Below, piece after piece: positions 37,633 to 46,567 of a DNA stretch of 64,000 nt. Origin of the DNA: Bdellovibrio bacteriovorus str. Tiberius (GTDB taxonomy: Bacteria; Bdellovibrionota; Bdellovibrionia; Bdellovibrionales; Bdellovibrionaceae); NCBI RefSeq assembly GCF_000317895.1, contig NC_019567.1, positions 2,542,001 through 2,606,000 on the forward strand, read 5' to 3'. The notes under the pieces were generated by a model. That model worked only from the letters and a program-made list of their open reading frames with translations, was not told the origin of the DNA and searched no databases. Positions within the stretch are counted from its first letter, which is position 1. Every line of letters begins with the position of its first letter. Both the position numbers and the translations under genes were made by a program.

Positions 37633-38652
37633 ATGCAAAAGCTTAAAGTGTTTCTGTCAGACAGTTTGAATCCTCACCTTAACCTGGCCACGGAAGAATG
37701 GATCTTTCACAATCTGGATCCATCCCAGCAGGTGCTGTTTTTGTGGCGCAATGAAGAAACCGTGGTGATCGGGCGCAATCAGAACCCTTGGTCGGAATGC
37801 AACCTCGCCAAAATGAAAGATGAAAAAGTTCATCTGGCCCGTCGCACGACCGGTGGTGGTGCCGTCTTCCATGATTTGCAAAACACCAATTTCACATTCC
37901 TGTCGCCGAAAGAATCCTATAAGCGCGAAAACAATGTTCAGATCATCTTTGATGCTTTGAAAACTTTCGGCATTCAGGGCGAAGCTTCCGGGCGCAATGA
38001 CCTGCTGATCCCATTCCCGGATGGACCCCGCAAATTCAGCGGCAGTGCTTACCGCGAAAAGAAAGACCGCGCTTTCCACCACGGCACTTTGTTGCTAAAT
38101 ACTGATCTGACCCGTCTGGGAAATTACCTGACACCCAATCCAAAAAAACTTCAGGCCAAAGGCAAAGAATCCGTCCGTGCCCGCGTGGCGAACCTGACGG
38201 AAGTATCCCCGGGGATCAACCACGATCAGATCGTGACGACATTGGTAAAGTCCTTTGAAAACTTCTATGCCGGTAAAGCCGAAGTGGAATCCCTGACCAT
38301 GGACAGCCTGAAACTGATCCCGCAGCTGAAGGAACAGTATGACCTGCTCAGCTCTTGGAACTGGCTGTATGGCAACACTCTGGAATTCAGCCACAAGATG
38401 GATGAATATCTGTCCCTGGGTTTCTTTGATTTCCATTTCAAAGTGGAAGATGGTCAGATCAAGGATTTGAAAATCTATACCGACTGCCTGTACCCGCATG
38501 TGATTGAAGATTTGACGGAGGCTTTGCGTGGCAAAGCTTATCGTGGCGACGCTGTTCGCGAAGCACTTATGAGTGTTCGTGGCAAACACAGCGAATTGAA
38601 TCTGGGCCTTTCCGAAGTGGAAGAATGGCTCTGCAAAAATATTGAAATCTAA
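37633..38652 (+). CDS. lplA: Lipoate-protein ligase A
   Basis: 339 residues: a catalytic domain of about 240 residues plus the C-terminal accessory domain, as in E. coli LplA. Diagnostic segments are VVIGRNQNPWSECN, RRTTGGGAVFHDLQNTNF (the RRxxGGGxVxHD motif), the lysine in KFSGSAYREKKDRAFHHGTLL, and a domain typical of LplA at the end. It activates free lipoate with ATP and attaches it to 2-oxoacid dehydrogenases and GcvH. In a predator it would scavenge prey lipoate (inference). ATG 37633 has no ribosome-binding site, but a promoter ends 7 bases upstream. Confidence 0.93.
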   Translation: MQKLKVFLSDSLNPHLNLATEEWIFHNLDPSQQVLFLWRNEETVVIGRNQNPWSECNLAKMKDEKVHLARRTTGGGAVFHDLQNTNFTFLSPKESYKRENNVQIIFDALKTFGIQGEASGRNDLLIPFPDGPRKFSGSAYREKKDRAFHHGTLLLNTDLTRLGNYLTPNPKKLQAKGKESVRARVANLTEVSPGINHDQIVTTLVKSFENFYAGKAEVESLTMDSLKLIPQLKEQYDLLSSWNWLYGNTLEFSHKMDEYLSLGFFDFHFKVEDGQIKDLKIYTDCLYPHVIEDLTEALRGKAYRGDAVREALMSVRGKHSELNLGLSEVEEWLCKNIEI

Positions 38653-38675
38653 ACAAACAAAAAGAATGCAAAAGC

Positions 38676-38700
38676 CCCGGCAGCGCTCGGTTGCTGGGGT
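38676..38700 (+). other. Hairpin in the lplA to 38872 gap
   Basis: CCCCGGCAGC pairs with GTTGCTGGGG using G-U wobbles on the plus strand. No T tract follows, so it is not a standard terminator. The rest of the gap to 38871 is AT-rich and holds the probable promoter of the next gene (TTGGCT 38832, TACGAT 38857-38862). Confidence 0.4.
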
Positions 38701-38871
38701 AACACGCCGTTCATCCCGTTTATTACAATCACTCTTGTTCTCTCTGTAAATTCACAAAAACTGTCTATAGCTCCAGCAGGAAAATGAACTTAGACCTGAG
38801 TCCATTTTACATACTCACATTCAGCATTAATTTGGCTTAATAAATCAGACCTTTGTTACGATACATACTGT

Positions 38872-40002
38872 ATGAAAACAAAAGTCACCGCCTCAAAAAA
38901 TATTCTTGCGGCCTTTTTGCTCGTTTCAACTCTCGCTGCGTGTGCCCCATCAACCTCTGACGTCCTAAGCACAGCCCTTCCGGGCACGGACACAGACAAT
39001 TCCCAGTCGGTACCGGGGACGGACGAGCCGTCAACACCGACACCCCCCGAGCCTGACGATGAGATCAAAGACAGCGCCAAGTCGCTGAAGATCCATGCTT
39101 TCGCTGATATGAACATCGATACCAGCGGCACTTATGCCAGCGCCACGATCTCAATTGTGAAGTCCATGATCGCGCGTCAGCCGGCGGCCATTCTTGGTGT
39201 GGGTGATTACATCGACGGCGAAAAGAAAAGCCTTTCTGACAGCACCTATGTGAACATGTGGAATCAGTTTTCGAAAAAAGTTCTGTCGTTCATGCGCGAC
39301 GCGAACATTCCGTTCCTGCCGACGCCGGGCAATCACGATGCCTATTATGCGCAGGAACGCCGCCTGTATGATTCGTTCTGGGGTAACAACAAACCCAACG
39401 TGGAATACGTCGATGACGACAACTTCCCGTTCTATTATTCCTTTATCAAAGAAGACGTGTTCTTTGTTTCTTTGGATGACGCCAACTATTCCAAACTTTC
39501 CAACCGCACTGCCCAACTGGCGTGGCTGAAGGAACAGCTGTCTTCTGCTCGCGCCAAAGGGGCCCGTGCTCGCGTGGTCTATGGCCATATTCCGCTGTAC
39601 TCGATCGTCAGCAGCAAAGCCAACAGCTCGACGGTTTATGAAAACGGAGTTCTGGCGGGCGAACGCCGCACTGCTGGCAGCAACACCCTGGAAGCCATCT
39701 TACTAAGTCACAATGTGGACCTGGTGATCTTTGGTCATTCCCATGGATTCTATTCCGGCCACTACACTTATCCGGATGGTAAAAAATTACAGGTTGTTTC
39801 CATGCCGTGTGCAGGAAGCTCTCCACGATATTTGGTGGGCACCAGCACTCGCACTCCGCAGGGATATGTTGAACTTGTCTTTTCTGAAACGAATCAGCTG
39901 ACAATTCGCTATTACAATTCATCTGGCACTCAGCAAAGCCTCAGCTCCCTGCCGGCGTCGCTCACGCTGGATTCCAAAAACGGCGTGAAGTACGTACGCT
40001 AA
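38872..40002 (+). CDS. Calcineurin-like metallophosphoesterase lipoprotein
   Basis: 376 residues. The signal peptide ends in a canonical lipobox (STLAAC, Cys24), then a Thr/Pro/Asp-rich linker. The catalytic fold shows GVGDYID, GNHDAYY, VYGHIPLY and GHSHGFY, the standard metal-binding blocks. The first block, usually Asp-x-His, is ADMN here, so one metal ligand is changed to Asn. It probably hydrolyses phosphoesters on the cell surface or in the periplasm. The -10-like TACGAT ends 9 bases before the ATG and no ribosome-binding site is seen. Confidence 0.85.
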   Translation: MKTKVTASKNILAAFLLVSTLAACAPSTSDVLSTALPGTDTDNSQSVPGTDEPSTPTPPEPDDEIKDSAKSLKIHAFADMNIDTSGTYASATISIVKSMIARQPAAILGVGDYIDGEKKSLSDSTYVNMWNQFSKKVLSFMRDANIPFLPTPGNHDAYYAQERRLYDSFWGNNKPNVEYVDDDNFPFYYSFIKEDVFFVSLDDANYSKLSNRTAQLAWLKEQLSSARAKGARARVVYGHIPLYSIVSSKANSSTVYENGVLAGERRTAGSNTLEAILLSHNVDLVIFGHSHGFYSGHYTYPDGKKLQVVSMPCAGSSPRYLVGTSTRTPQGYVELVFSETNQLTIRYYNSSGTQQSLSSLPASLTLDSKNGVKYVR

Positions 40003-40008
40003 ACAGGC

Positions 40009-40037
40009 TTGCAATAAAGTAACTTGGTTTTTATTTT
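40009..40037 (+). promoter_or_regulatory. Promoter of the 40081 gene
   Basis: TTGCAA (40009-40014), 17 bases, TATTTT (40032-40037). It is followed about 40 bases later by ACGGAGA and ATG 40081. Confidence 0.45.
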
Positions 40038-40080
40038 CACCGGCCCTAGTCTCCGTGTTTCACAATACGGAGACTTTTCC

Positions 40081-41730
40081 ATGCTTGCTGCATTTCTATC
40101 TTTCGCGCTGATCAGTTCAAATGCCTACAGCTTTCTGGATCCTCAATTTGATAAACACGCTGTAAAAACCTACAACATCGAAGTTTCGGGAAAAGCCATT
40201 CCGGAAAAATGCTACATCCTGCAAAGATTCCCGGGGTTGGAAAACAAAATCAACAAAGATGAAGACGCTCTTTGTGCGATGAATCTGTATGCCACCCGTG
40301 GCGACCATCCCAAGACACAGATGTACTATGCCTGCCCGAAGGTGAACAGTACCTCGGTGGCGGTGGAATACTACACCATCCCCAAAGGAATGACCGAGGC
40401 GCAGTTCCAAAAAACAATCTGCCCCCTGACCCGTTCCGCGAAAAAAGCCATGAAGGACAAAACCGGCTATCCGGATAAAGAGGCGAAATTCAAATTTGCC
40501 GCTCCTGGAGTTTCCGTCGGAAGCATTCTGGGCTATTCCCGCCTGACTCAACTTTTCAAATCTGTGGACGTTCCGCCAAGTGTTCTGCGCACGGTGGATC
40601 TGGATACGGTCCTAAATCATTCCCTGGCTGGCCGCTATCTGGGTTTGCAGATGGGTAACACCTATTTGAATCAATACTGGTACGATCAGATCGGCCACCT
40701 GGTTCGCGCCAAACATGGCAACGTGTCGCAACTGCCGGATGTCTATACCAAGCCTCCGTATGGCTTGGGCATCGTACCGGCCTCTTTCTATAAAGACGGC
40801 AAACGCCGAGGACTGTCTGCCAATGCCACCGCTTATTGGACAACACGCATCCTGACTGAAGACAAACGACAGGTTTTTGGCGTGCTGGCAGAAAATCCGG
40901 GTAACGAAGAATTGTATGCGGAAGCTTTCGGTTTAAAATCGGACAAGACGCGTATTGATCAGTTCCGCAACAGCAGCGTGTTCTGGCCTTTGCTGAAAGA
41001 TCCCCGTCCCATCGCGCAGGTTCTGGGCGGCACGGAAATGGCCAAAGCCGGTCAGCGCATGCTGGGCATGCAGGATTCTTCCGACATGCTGGTAATGGAC
41101 TTCCTGCTGGATCAGGCCGATCGCATCGGCAACATCCACTACAAGCGCCGTCAGTTCTTCAAAACCGCACAAGGGAAAGTGGATGATATCTCTGACAAAA
41201 AATACAAAGAACTTCTGGCGAAGCCTGCGAATACGTTGACCCCGGCCGAGCAGGAAGTCCTTAGCGCCATCAGACAAAGTGGAGTTTCTTTGAAAGTCAT
41301 GCTTTTGAAGGACAACGACGGCGGCTTTGACATGAACACGGCGAAAAAATACGCCCTTATTGCCGATGTCAAAAAAACGTCTGCGACCTATGATTCCTGG
41401 AAGGACAACGCGGATCTGTTCCTGAATGCGACTATGGTGGTGCGCCACTTCAGTCCGAAAACTTATAAAGGTGTGATGCATCTTTATGGACAGGTCTTTG
41501 GAACACCGGAATCCCAAGTTGCGATGGAAACGTATTTCCGCAACTCCCTGCAGTTCACGGCGGCGGAATACAAGATCTTCAAAAACAATTTACTCAGCTT
41601 GTACCGCGCTCTTTACAAGAACTGCAAAAGCGGAAACCTGTTCCTGGATTTGGATATGAAGGATTACTTCTCAAATAATCCGAATCCGGTGCTGACGACA
41701 ACACCGGGTGTGTGTGAAGGGCAATTCTAG
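40081..41730 (+). CDS. Secreted protein with kinase-fold-like motifs, unknown function
   Basis: 549 residues. Signal peptide MLAAFLSFALISSNAYS; ATG 40081 has ACGGAGA upstream, unlike a longer in-frame start at 40024. Several Cys suggest a periplasmic or external location. In the second half, MDFLLDQADRIGNIHYK (Asp347, Asn351) is followed by LLKDNDGGFDM (Asp411). This order resembles the catalytic loop (D-R-x-x-N) and metal-binding Asp of atypical kinases of the HipA/PI3K-like/FAM20 type. A secreted kinase is possible, but no convincing nucleotide-binding lysine or glycine-rich loop was identified. The stop overlaps the convergent DUF1304 stop in CTAG. Confidence 0.6.
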   Translation: MLAAFLSFALISSNAYSFLDPQFDKHAVKTYNIEVSGKAIPEKCYILQRFPGLENKINKDEDALCAMNLYATRGDHPKTQMYYACPKVNSTSVAVEYYTIPKGMTEAQFQKTICPLTRSAKKAMKDKTGYPDKEAKFKFAAPGVSVGSILGYSRLTQLFKSVDVPPSVLRTVDLDTVLNHSLAGRYLGLQMGNTYLNQYWYDQIGHLVRAKHGNVSQLPDVYTKPPYGLGIVPASFYKDGKRRGLSANATAYWTTRILTEDKRQVFGVLAENPGNEELYAEAFGLKSDKTRIDQFRNSSVFWPLLKDPRPIAQVLGGTEMAKAGQRMLGMQDSSDMLVMDFLLDQADRIGNIHYKRRQFFKTAQGKVDDISDKKYKELLAKPANTLTPAEQEVLSAIRQSGVSLKVMLLKDNDGGFDMNTAKKYALIADVKKTSATYDSWKDNADLFLNATMVVRHFSPKTYKGVMHLYGQVFGTPESQVAMETYFRNSLQFTAAEYKIFKNNLLSLYRALYKNCKSGNLFLDLDMKDYFSNNPNPVLTTTPGVCEGQF

Positions 41731-42095
41731 ATAAGGAACGGCCCCAAGGCGATGGCCGCTGGTACGATCTGCACCAGCGCTGCCCGCCACAACCGACGTG
41801 ACGACAGAATCAGCACAAAACCCGCAGCAATGATGGACACCAAGCCGTAAATCACCAGTGTGGTGCCTGCGGCCTGGGTGACCTCCCCTGTTCGCAAATG
41901 CAAACCGAGCAAAATCGCCACCGCCAAAAACAAGTTATAAAAGCCCTGATTAAAGGCCATCAATTTGGTGGTCGCAGCTTCCGCTTCTGTGACGCCGAAA
42001 GTCTTATTGGTCCTTTTACGCCCCCAAAGCAGGCTTTCTAAAGCAAAAATGTACACATGAATAAGTGCCGGAACGAGAGCAAATGATATTTCCAT
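41727..42095 (-). CDS. DUF1304 integral membrane protein
   Basis: 122 residues with four membrane helices (ALVPALIHVYIFALESLLWG, NQGFYNLFLAVAILLGLHL, TTLVIYGLVSIIAAGFVLIL, LVQIVPAAIALGPFLI). The spacing and the FNQGFYNLFLA segment match DUF1304. Function unknown. ATG 42095 starts right at the first helix; a TTG 12 codons upstream would add a polar extension and lacks a ribosome-binding site. Stop codons of this gene and of the convergent 40081 gene overlap. Confidence 0.8.
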   Translation of the reverse strand: MEISFALVPALIHVYIFALESLLWGRKRTNKTFGVTEAEAATTKLMAFNQGFYNLFLAVAILLGLHLRTGEVTQAAGTTLVIYGLVSIIAAGFVLILSSRRLWRAALVQIVPAAIALGPFLI

Positions 42096-42169
42096 ACTTA
42101 AAGTGTGCTTAACCCCGGTGGACTTCGTCAATCCCGCCGCTGCGCAAAGTAGAGTCCCTGCACCAACTC

Positions 42170-42198
42170 TTGACCGGCTTCGGGCGCCGCGCTAGCTT
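42170..42198 (+). promoter_or_regulatory. Promoter of the PrpC/GltA gene
   Basis: TTGACC (42170-42175), 17 bases, TAGCTT (42193-42198): the same two hexamers and spacing as at prpD. A 5' untranslated region of about 75 bases follows, ending in CGGAGGAAAAA before ATG 42282. Confidence 0.65.
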
Positions 42199-42281
42199 TG
42201 GTCGTTAATCATTAGCAATATAACGCACCGATTCCTGAATACTTTAGGACGTCGCCTGCGCGGATTTCGCCGGAGGAAAAA

Positions 42282-43448
42282 ATGGCTGAGTATATCAATC
42301 CAGATTATGTTCCAGAACCAGAGAAAATGAACGTTAAAAAGGGTCTTGATGGCGTTGTTATGGATACGTCTTCTGTATCCAAAGTAAACCCTCACACCAA
42401 CTCTTTGATCTATCGCGGTTACCCGGTTCAAGACCTGGCTGAAAACTGCTCTTTCGAAGAAGTGGCTTTCTTGATGTACAATGGCGAGCTGCCAAATGCA
42501 GGTCAACTTGCTGAGTTCTCCAAAAAAGAACGCGCTTCCCGTGAAATCTCCACAACTTTGTTGAACGTGATCAAAGCACTTCCACAAAAATGTCATCCAA
42601 TGGATTCCATCCGTACAGCGGTTTCCTTCCTGGGCGCTGAAGATGCACGTATCTGGGATGCTTCCCCTGCAACGAACATGGACAAAGCCATGATGTTGCT
42701 TGCGAAAATCCCGACAATGGTTGCAGCGGACTACCGCTTCAAAAAAGGTTTGGATTTCATTCCACCTAAATCTGATTTGTCCATCGCTGAAAACTTCTTC
42801 CACATGTGCTTCGGTAAAGTTCCACAAAAAGAAGTTGTTAAAGCTTTCGACGTTTCATTGATCCTTTACGCTGAACACAGCTTCAATGCTTCCACGTTCA
42901 CTGCACGTGTTGTGACTTCCACTCAGTCTGACATCTACTCTGCAACTGTTGCAGGCATCGGTGCCCTGAAAGGTCCTTTGCACGGTGGCGCGAACGAAAT
43001 GGTTATGCACATGATGAAAGAAATCGCTGATCCTGCAAAAGCAGAACAGTGGATGCTGGATGCTTTGGCTCAGAAGAAAAAAGTCATGGGCTTCGGTCAC
43101 CGCGTTTACCGCTCTGGCGATTCCCGCGTTCCAACCATGAAAAAGTACGCTCAAGTTATGGCTGACGTGACTGGCGAACAAAAATGGATGCAGATGTACA
43201 CGGCTTTGGAAAAAGTCATGGTAGACAAGAAAAAGATCTACCCGAACCTGGATTTCCCAGCGGGTCCTGCTTATTACATGATGGGCTTTGAGATCGACTT
43301 CTTCACACCGATCTTCGTAATGGCTCGTACCACTGGCTGGTCTGCACACATCATGGAGCAAACTGCTGACAACCGCATCATCCGTCCTCTTTCCGAGTAC
43401 GTGGGTGCTGAACAGCGCAAAGTGACTCCAATCAGCGAGCGCAAATAG
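42282..43448 (+). CDS. prpC: Citrate / 2-methylcitrate synthase (short, PrpC-type)
   Basis: 388 residues, the short form typical of PrpC and of Gram-positive-like citrate synthases, not the NADH-regulated 430-residue form. Active-site blocks are YAEHSFNASTFTAR, GPLHGGANE and GFGHRVYR. The enzyme condenses oxaloacetate with propionyl-CoA and/or acetyl-CoA. With prpD and prpB in the same window and an identical promoter core at prpD, a methylcitrate role is likely, but it could equally be the sole citrate synthase (gltA). Many such enzymes do both. Confidence 0.9.
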   Translation: MAEYINPDYVPEPEKMNVKKGLDGVVMDTSSVSKVNPHTNSLIYRGYPVQDLAENCSFEEVAFLMYNGELPNAGQLAEFSKKERASREISTTLLNVIKALPQKCHPMDSIRTAVSFLGAEDARIWDASPATNMDKAMMLLAKIPTMVAADYRFKKGLDFIPPKSDLSIAENFFHMCFGKVPQKEVVKAFDVSLILYAEHSFNASTFTARVVTSTQSDIYSATVAGIGALKGPLHGGANEMVMHMMKEIADPAKAEQWMLDALAQKKKVMGFGHRVYRSGDSRVPTMKKYAQVMADVTGEQKWMQMYTALEKVMVDKKKIYPNLDFPAGPAYYMMGFEIDFFTPIFVMARTTGWSAHIMEQTADNRIIRPLSEYVGAEQRKVTPISERK

Positions 43449-43472
43449 TTTTTAACCACAAGTTAAAACGAA

Positions 43473-43500
43473 AAAGGGAGCCTTCTGGCTCCCTTTTTTT
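43473..43500 (+). terminator. Terminator after the citrate synthase gene
   Basis: A perfect 10-bp stem (43473-43482 with 43487-43496), a 4-base loop and a T run. Confidence 0.9.
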
Positions 43501-43519
43501 TATTCCCAAGCATAACATA

Positions 43520-43646
43520 AAGGATGGTCAAAAAGGTCCTTATGCAAGGCGGAGGGGGTTCTCTGAAACGGAGGCGTGCTTCTAGCACGTCGGAGAGAAA
43601 GAGGTCCCCCGACAACGCAGTCAGAAGGGCCTTTTTCACCATCCTT
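43520..43646 (+). repeat. Type I structured palindromic element, copy D
   Basis: Outer stem 43520-43539 with 43627-43646: 18 of 20 pairs, plus one C-C mismatch and one U-G wobble. A conserved unpaired pair of strands follows (GCAAGGCGGA at 43544-43553, GACAACGCAGTC at 43611-43622), then a second stem (43554-43564 with 43600-43610) and an apical hairpin GGCGTGCT-TCT-AGCACGTC. It fills the gap between convergent genes and overlaps the stop codon of the 43645 gene. Same design as the copies at 48357 and 55481. Confidence 0.85.
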
Positions 43647-44217
43647 AATTCAGAGCGATCATTTTGGAATCGTAGCGCATTCTTTCTTCATTATAGTCCG
43701 CCAGCGTTCGCTCGGCTTGGGCCGCGAAAGCCGGATCTTCACTGGAATGTTCCAGCGTTGTGCGGGTCGTATTCACGGACAGTACATAGTCACTTTTTCG
43801 AATCAGATTCTGGAAATCAAATTCATACAGTTTTTTGAACTGCCCGTGACTGGAGCGACGAAGCTTCATCAGCTCGGTCATGGCCTGCAGATGGCCCAGT
43901 ACGCGTTGCGAGTATTCGTCCTTCACCATATCGAAATCGATATTCTTCTGCCAGCGCTGGAACGCACCCATCGAGGCAATCTGCAGATAGCGGCCGATTT
44001 GCAAATCAAGGCCTTCAGCGGATGTTTTGGCTTTATTCAAACCCAGCAGCAGCTTTTGTTTGGATGCCAATCCATGTACAGCGGCGCCCTTTGTCGGCTG
44101 TCTCACGGTGAGACTTTTGCGCTGAAGTGAAGCTAATGACAGTTCACCTGCCAGAAGGGTCAGCCCCACAAAGAAAATCGCCAGAGTTCTGCTGTAAAGT
44201 TTCATTTTATTCGTCAT
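43645..44217 (-). CDS. Secreted hypothetical protein
   Basis: 190 residues with an N-terminal signal-like segment (LYSRTLAIFFVGLTLLAG), then a mostly helical, charged protein with no Cys. No family is recognised. ATG 44217 and ATG 44205 are both possible and neither has a good ribosome-binding site. The stop codon overlaps the outer stem of the type I element. Confidence 0.6.
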   Translation of the reverse strand: MTNKMKLYSRTLAIFFVGLTLLAGELSLASLQRKSLTVRQPTKGAAVHGLASKQKLLLGLNKAKTSAEGLDLQIGRYLQIASMGAFQRWQKNIDFDMVKDEYSQRVLGHLQAMTELMKLRRSSHGQFKKLYEFDFQNLIRKSDYVLSVNTTRTTLEHSSEDPAFAAQAERTLADYNEERMRYDSKMIALN

Positions 44218-44328
44218 ACCAAAGAATCAATACAAGGCCCGTGCCGTGTCTGAAATTGAGACAAAAGAAGGTTGCCAAAAACGCCGGGGTTTATTGAAAT
44301 ACCCCTGAACTGTTTCAAGGAGACTCAA

Positions 44329-45420
44329 GTGAAACGAATGCTGCTGCTGACCCCCGCTTTGACGCTGATTCTTTGCGCCTGCGCCCATACAAACAACGAA
44401 AAGAAAACTTCCCTCCATGGCACCGTGGTGCAGTCCTCCAGCAGCTATGTTTCCAACCTTCCTGCACGCGGGATTGATTATTCCGCCAAAATTGAACGTG
44501 TGGCTTTTGGTTCCTGCGCGAACCAGGATGAACCGCAGCCGATCTGGAAAACCATCGCTGCCACTCATCCGGATCTGTTCCTGTTCACAGGTGATAACAT
44601 CTATGCCAGCTGGTCAGGACAGCAGCCCATCGCCGAACAGTACCGCAAGCTGGATCTGGTCCCGGAATACCGCGCGGTTCGCGAAAAGGTTCCATTCATG
44701 GCGACCTGGGATGATCACGATTTTGGCCAGCGCGACGGTGGTGTGGATTGGACCGGCAAAGATGCCGCCCGTCGTGATTTCATGAACTATTGGACCTACA
44801 CCCGCAACAGCATGCCGCTGGAGCAAGGTGGCGTTTATCACAGCAAAATCATCGGACCGAAAAAACAAACGGTTCAGGTGATCATGCTCGATACTCGTTA
44901 TTACCGCAGTCCACTGAAAGAACGCCCGGGTTTCGAAGGCAAAGCCATGAATTACATCCCCCAGGATGAGGGCACCATTCTGGGCCAACATCAGTGGGAA
45001 TGGCTTGAAACCCAGTTGAAACGTCCCGCCGATGTGCGCTTTATCGTCAGCAGCATTCAGCTGATTGCCAACGATCCGCAATTTGAAAAATGGGGGAACT
45101 TCCCAAAAGAGCGTCAAAGATTCTTTGATCTGGTAAAATCCACGCGTGCCAAGAACGTGATTGTCATCAGCGGCGACCGTCATATTGCTTCCATCGCAAA
45201 AACAGACCTGAACGGTTACGGTCCGATTTACGATGTTACGGCAAGCTCCTTGAATCGCCCGAACAAATACCCGGATTCAGACACTCACTATGTGGGGGCG
45301 ACCTATAATCAGGAAAACTTCGGCCTGGCCGAAATCGACTGGAAAAAGAAAACCGTCTCCCTGCAGATTCGTGACATGGACAGCAAGGTTGTGAACTCTG
45401 TCGAAATCAAATTGAAATAG
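44329..45420 (+). CDS. PhoD-like phosphodiesterase/phosphatase lipoprotein
   Basis: 363 residues. The lipobox ILCAC is preceded by a hydrophobic core. The PhoD/purple-acid-phosphatase-like fold shows VAFGSCANQDEPQPIW, PDLFLFTGDNIYA, ATWDDHDFGQRD, MLDTRYYRSPL and ISGDRHIASIA, the expected metal ligands. Such enzymes remove phosphate from extracellular mono- or diesters, so it would help scavenge phosphate at the cell surface. I chose GTG 44329 because AAGGAGA is 5-6 bases upstream; an upstream ATG in the same frame would ruin the signal peptide. Confidence 0.87.
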   Translation: MKRMLLLTPALTLILCACAHTNNEKKTSLHGTVVQSSSSYVSNLPARGIDYSAKIERVAFGSCANQDEPQPIWKTIAATHPDLFLFTGDNIYASWSGQQPIAEQYRKLDLVPEYRAVREKVPFMATWDDHDFGQRDGGVDWTGKDAARRDFMNYWTYTRNSMPLEQGGVYHSKIIGPKKQTVQVIMLDTRYYRSPLKERPGFEGKAMNYIPQDEGTILGQHQWEWLETQLKRPADVRFIVSSIQLIANDPQFEKWGNFPKERQRFFDLVKSTRAKNVIVISGDRHIASIAKTDLNGYGPIYDVTASSLNRPNKYPDSDTHYVGATYNQENFGLAEIDWKKKTVSLQIRDMDSKVVNSVEIKLK

Positions 45421-46005
45421 CTATTTATCCGAAACACTCCAGTCTTGTCTGCCGGCGGATTCCTGCGAAGGGCCGCCGTTAAACAAGGTGCGAGCCCACA
45501 GGACAATTTCGTCCACTGCTGAATCCAGATGAGTTTCATCCACCACTTGCGTCGGAATATCCAGATGATCCACGGCCAGATTACGGCTGTCATCCATGGC
45601 ACTTTCCACAACCACCAGTCCTTTTAGGCTGCAACCTTCCTGACAGACTTGCGCCAGATATTCGGCCCCGACACTGACGCCCACACCGATGATGCGTTCT
45701 TTATCGACACTCGCATGGCTTTCCAAAAAATCCAGCGCCGCGCGAATATCCTGCAGGCGTTTACTGGGTGACTCCCACGGCTGCGGAGCCTGTTCATCTT
45801 CACTGAAATAGTTGTGATCCATGATCAGGGTGATAAAACCCTCGGCGCTGACTTCTTTGGCCAGCTTTTCGGTCACCTGGGCGGTGGCCCCGGTCATAGA
45901 ACCTTCAAACAGACAAGCCGCAAAAATTTCGGAAGAATCCTCAGGCAAAAACAGAGTTCCTTCCAGCATGCGACCTTGCGAAGTGAAATTGACAGTGAGC
46001 TTCAT
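45421..46005 (-). CDS. Alpha/beta hydrolase (dienelactone-hydrolase-like)
   Basis: 194 residues, cytoplasmic. The nucleophile elbow GVGVSVGAEY (G-x-S-x-G) follows a strand, and the acid/His part (PTQVVDETHLD) is near the C-terminus. The fold fits small dienelactone-hydrolase-like esterases; the substrate is unknown. ATG 46005 has GGGAGG 7 bases upstream, better than an earlier in-frame ATG at 46056. It ends immediately next to the PhoD-like gene stop (convergent, no gap). Confidence 0.75.
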   Translation of the reverse strand: MKLTVNFTSQGRMLEGTLFLPEDSSEIFAACLFEGSMTGATAQVTEKLAKEVSAEGFITLIMDHNYFSEDEQAPQPWESPSKRLQDIRAALDFLESHASVDKERIIGVGVSVGAEYLAQVCQEGCSLKGLVVVESAMDDSRNLAVDHLDIPTQVVDETHLDSAVDEIVLWARTLFNGGPSQESAGRQDWSVSDK

Positions 46006-46108
46006 GGCGAACCTCCCGCTGTCTTTAAAAATAAATCGAGCTTGCGAAAGGCACACAGATATTCAGGCTAAATTGCCGTAAAACAGCAGACGAACCAGAC
46101 GGAGGTCT

Positions 46109-46498
46109 TTACTCCAGACTGAGCAACTGCAAATTGATCATAAAATTACGCGCAATACGATAGGCGCGCTCTTTGGCTTCGTTGGCTTTCAGTCCCACGA
46201 AATGCTCATCAACGGTTTCAACAAAAAGTCGCAACCACTGCTCAAAGTGCCCGCGCTCCAGATTCAATTTCGTATGCGGAGGAAACGGACGGCCGCGATA
46301 GGTGTCTTCGCCTAACAGCAGATCACTCCAGAAATTATATAACTTCGGCAGATGCTCATCCCAGTCTACTTTCGCCACATCCGTAAAAATCGGGCCGATA
46401 TAACCATCAGCGCGAACCTTCGCATAAAAGCTGTCCACCAGGAGCATGACATCCTCGCGGGTTTCCAGGGGTTTTCGTTCTTGTGTCGGTGTGCTCAT
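46109..46498 (-). CDS. Group III truncated haemoglobin
   Basis: 129 residues. LVDSFYAKVRADGYIGPIF, the LPKLYNFWSDLLLG helix, and GHFEQWLRLF with the proximal His identify the group III (trHbP) 2-on-2 globin. These bind O2, NO or peroxide and often aid respiration under nitrosative or oxidative stress. AGGAA is 8 bases before ATG 46498. It lies next to oxyR on the same strand, which suits a redox-stress role. Confidence 0.9.
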   Translation of the reverse strand: MSTPTQERKPLETREDVMLLVDSFYAKVRADGYIGPIFTDVAKVDWDEHLPKLYNFWSDLLLGEDTYRGRPFPPHTKLNLERGHFEQWLRLFVETVDEHFVGLKANEAKERAYRIARNFMINLQLLSLE

Positions 46499-46567
46499 AT
46501 ATTTGTTCCTGCAAAAATTCTTTTTAACACAATCTCCTCATGCGGAACATCCACCGAGGGGCTGTAG

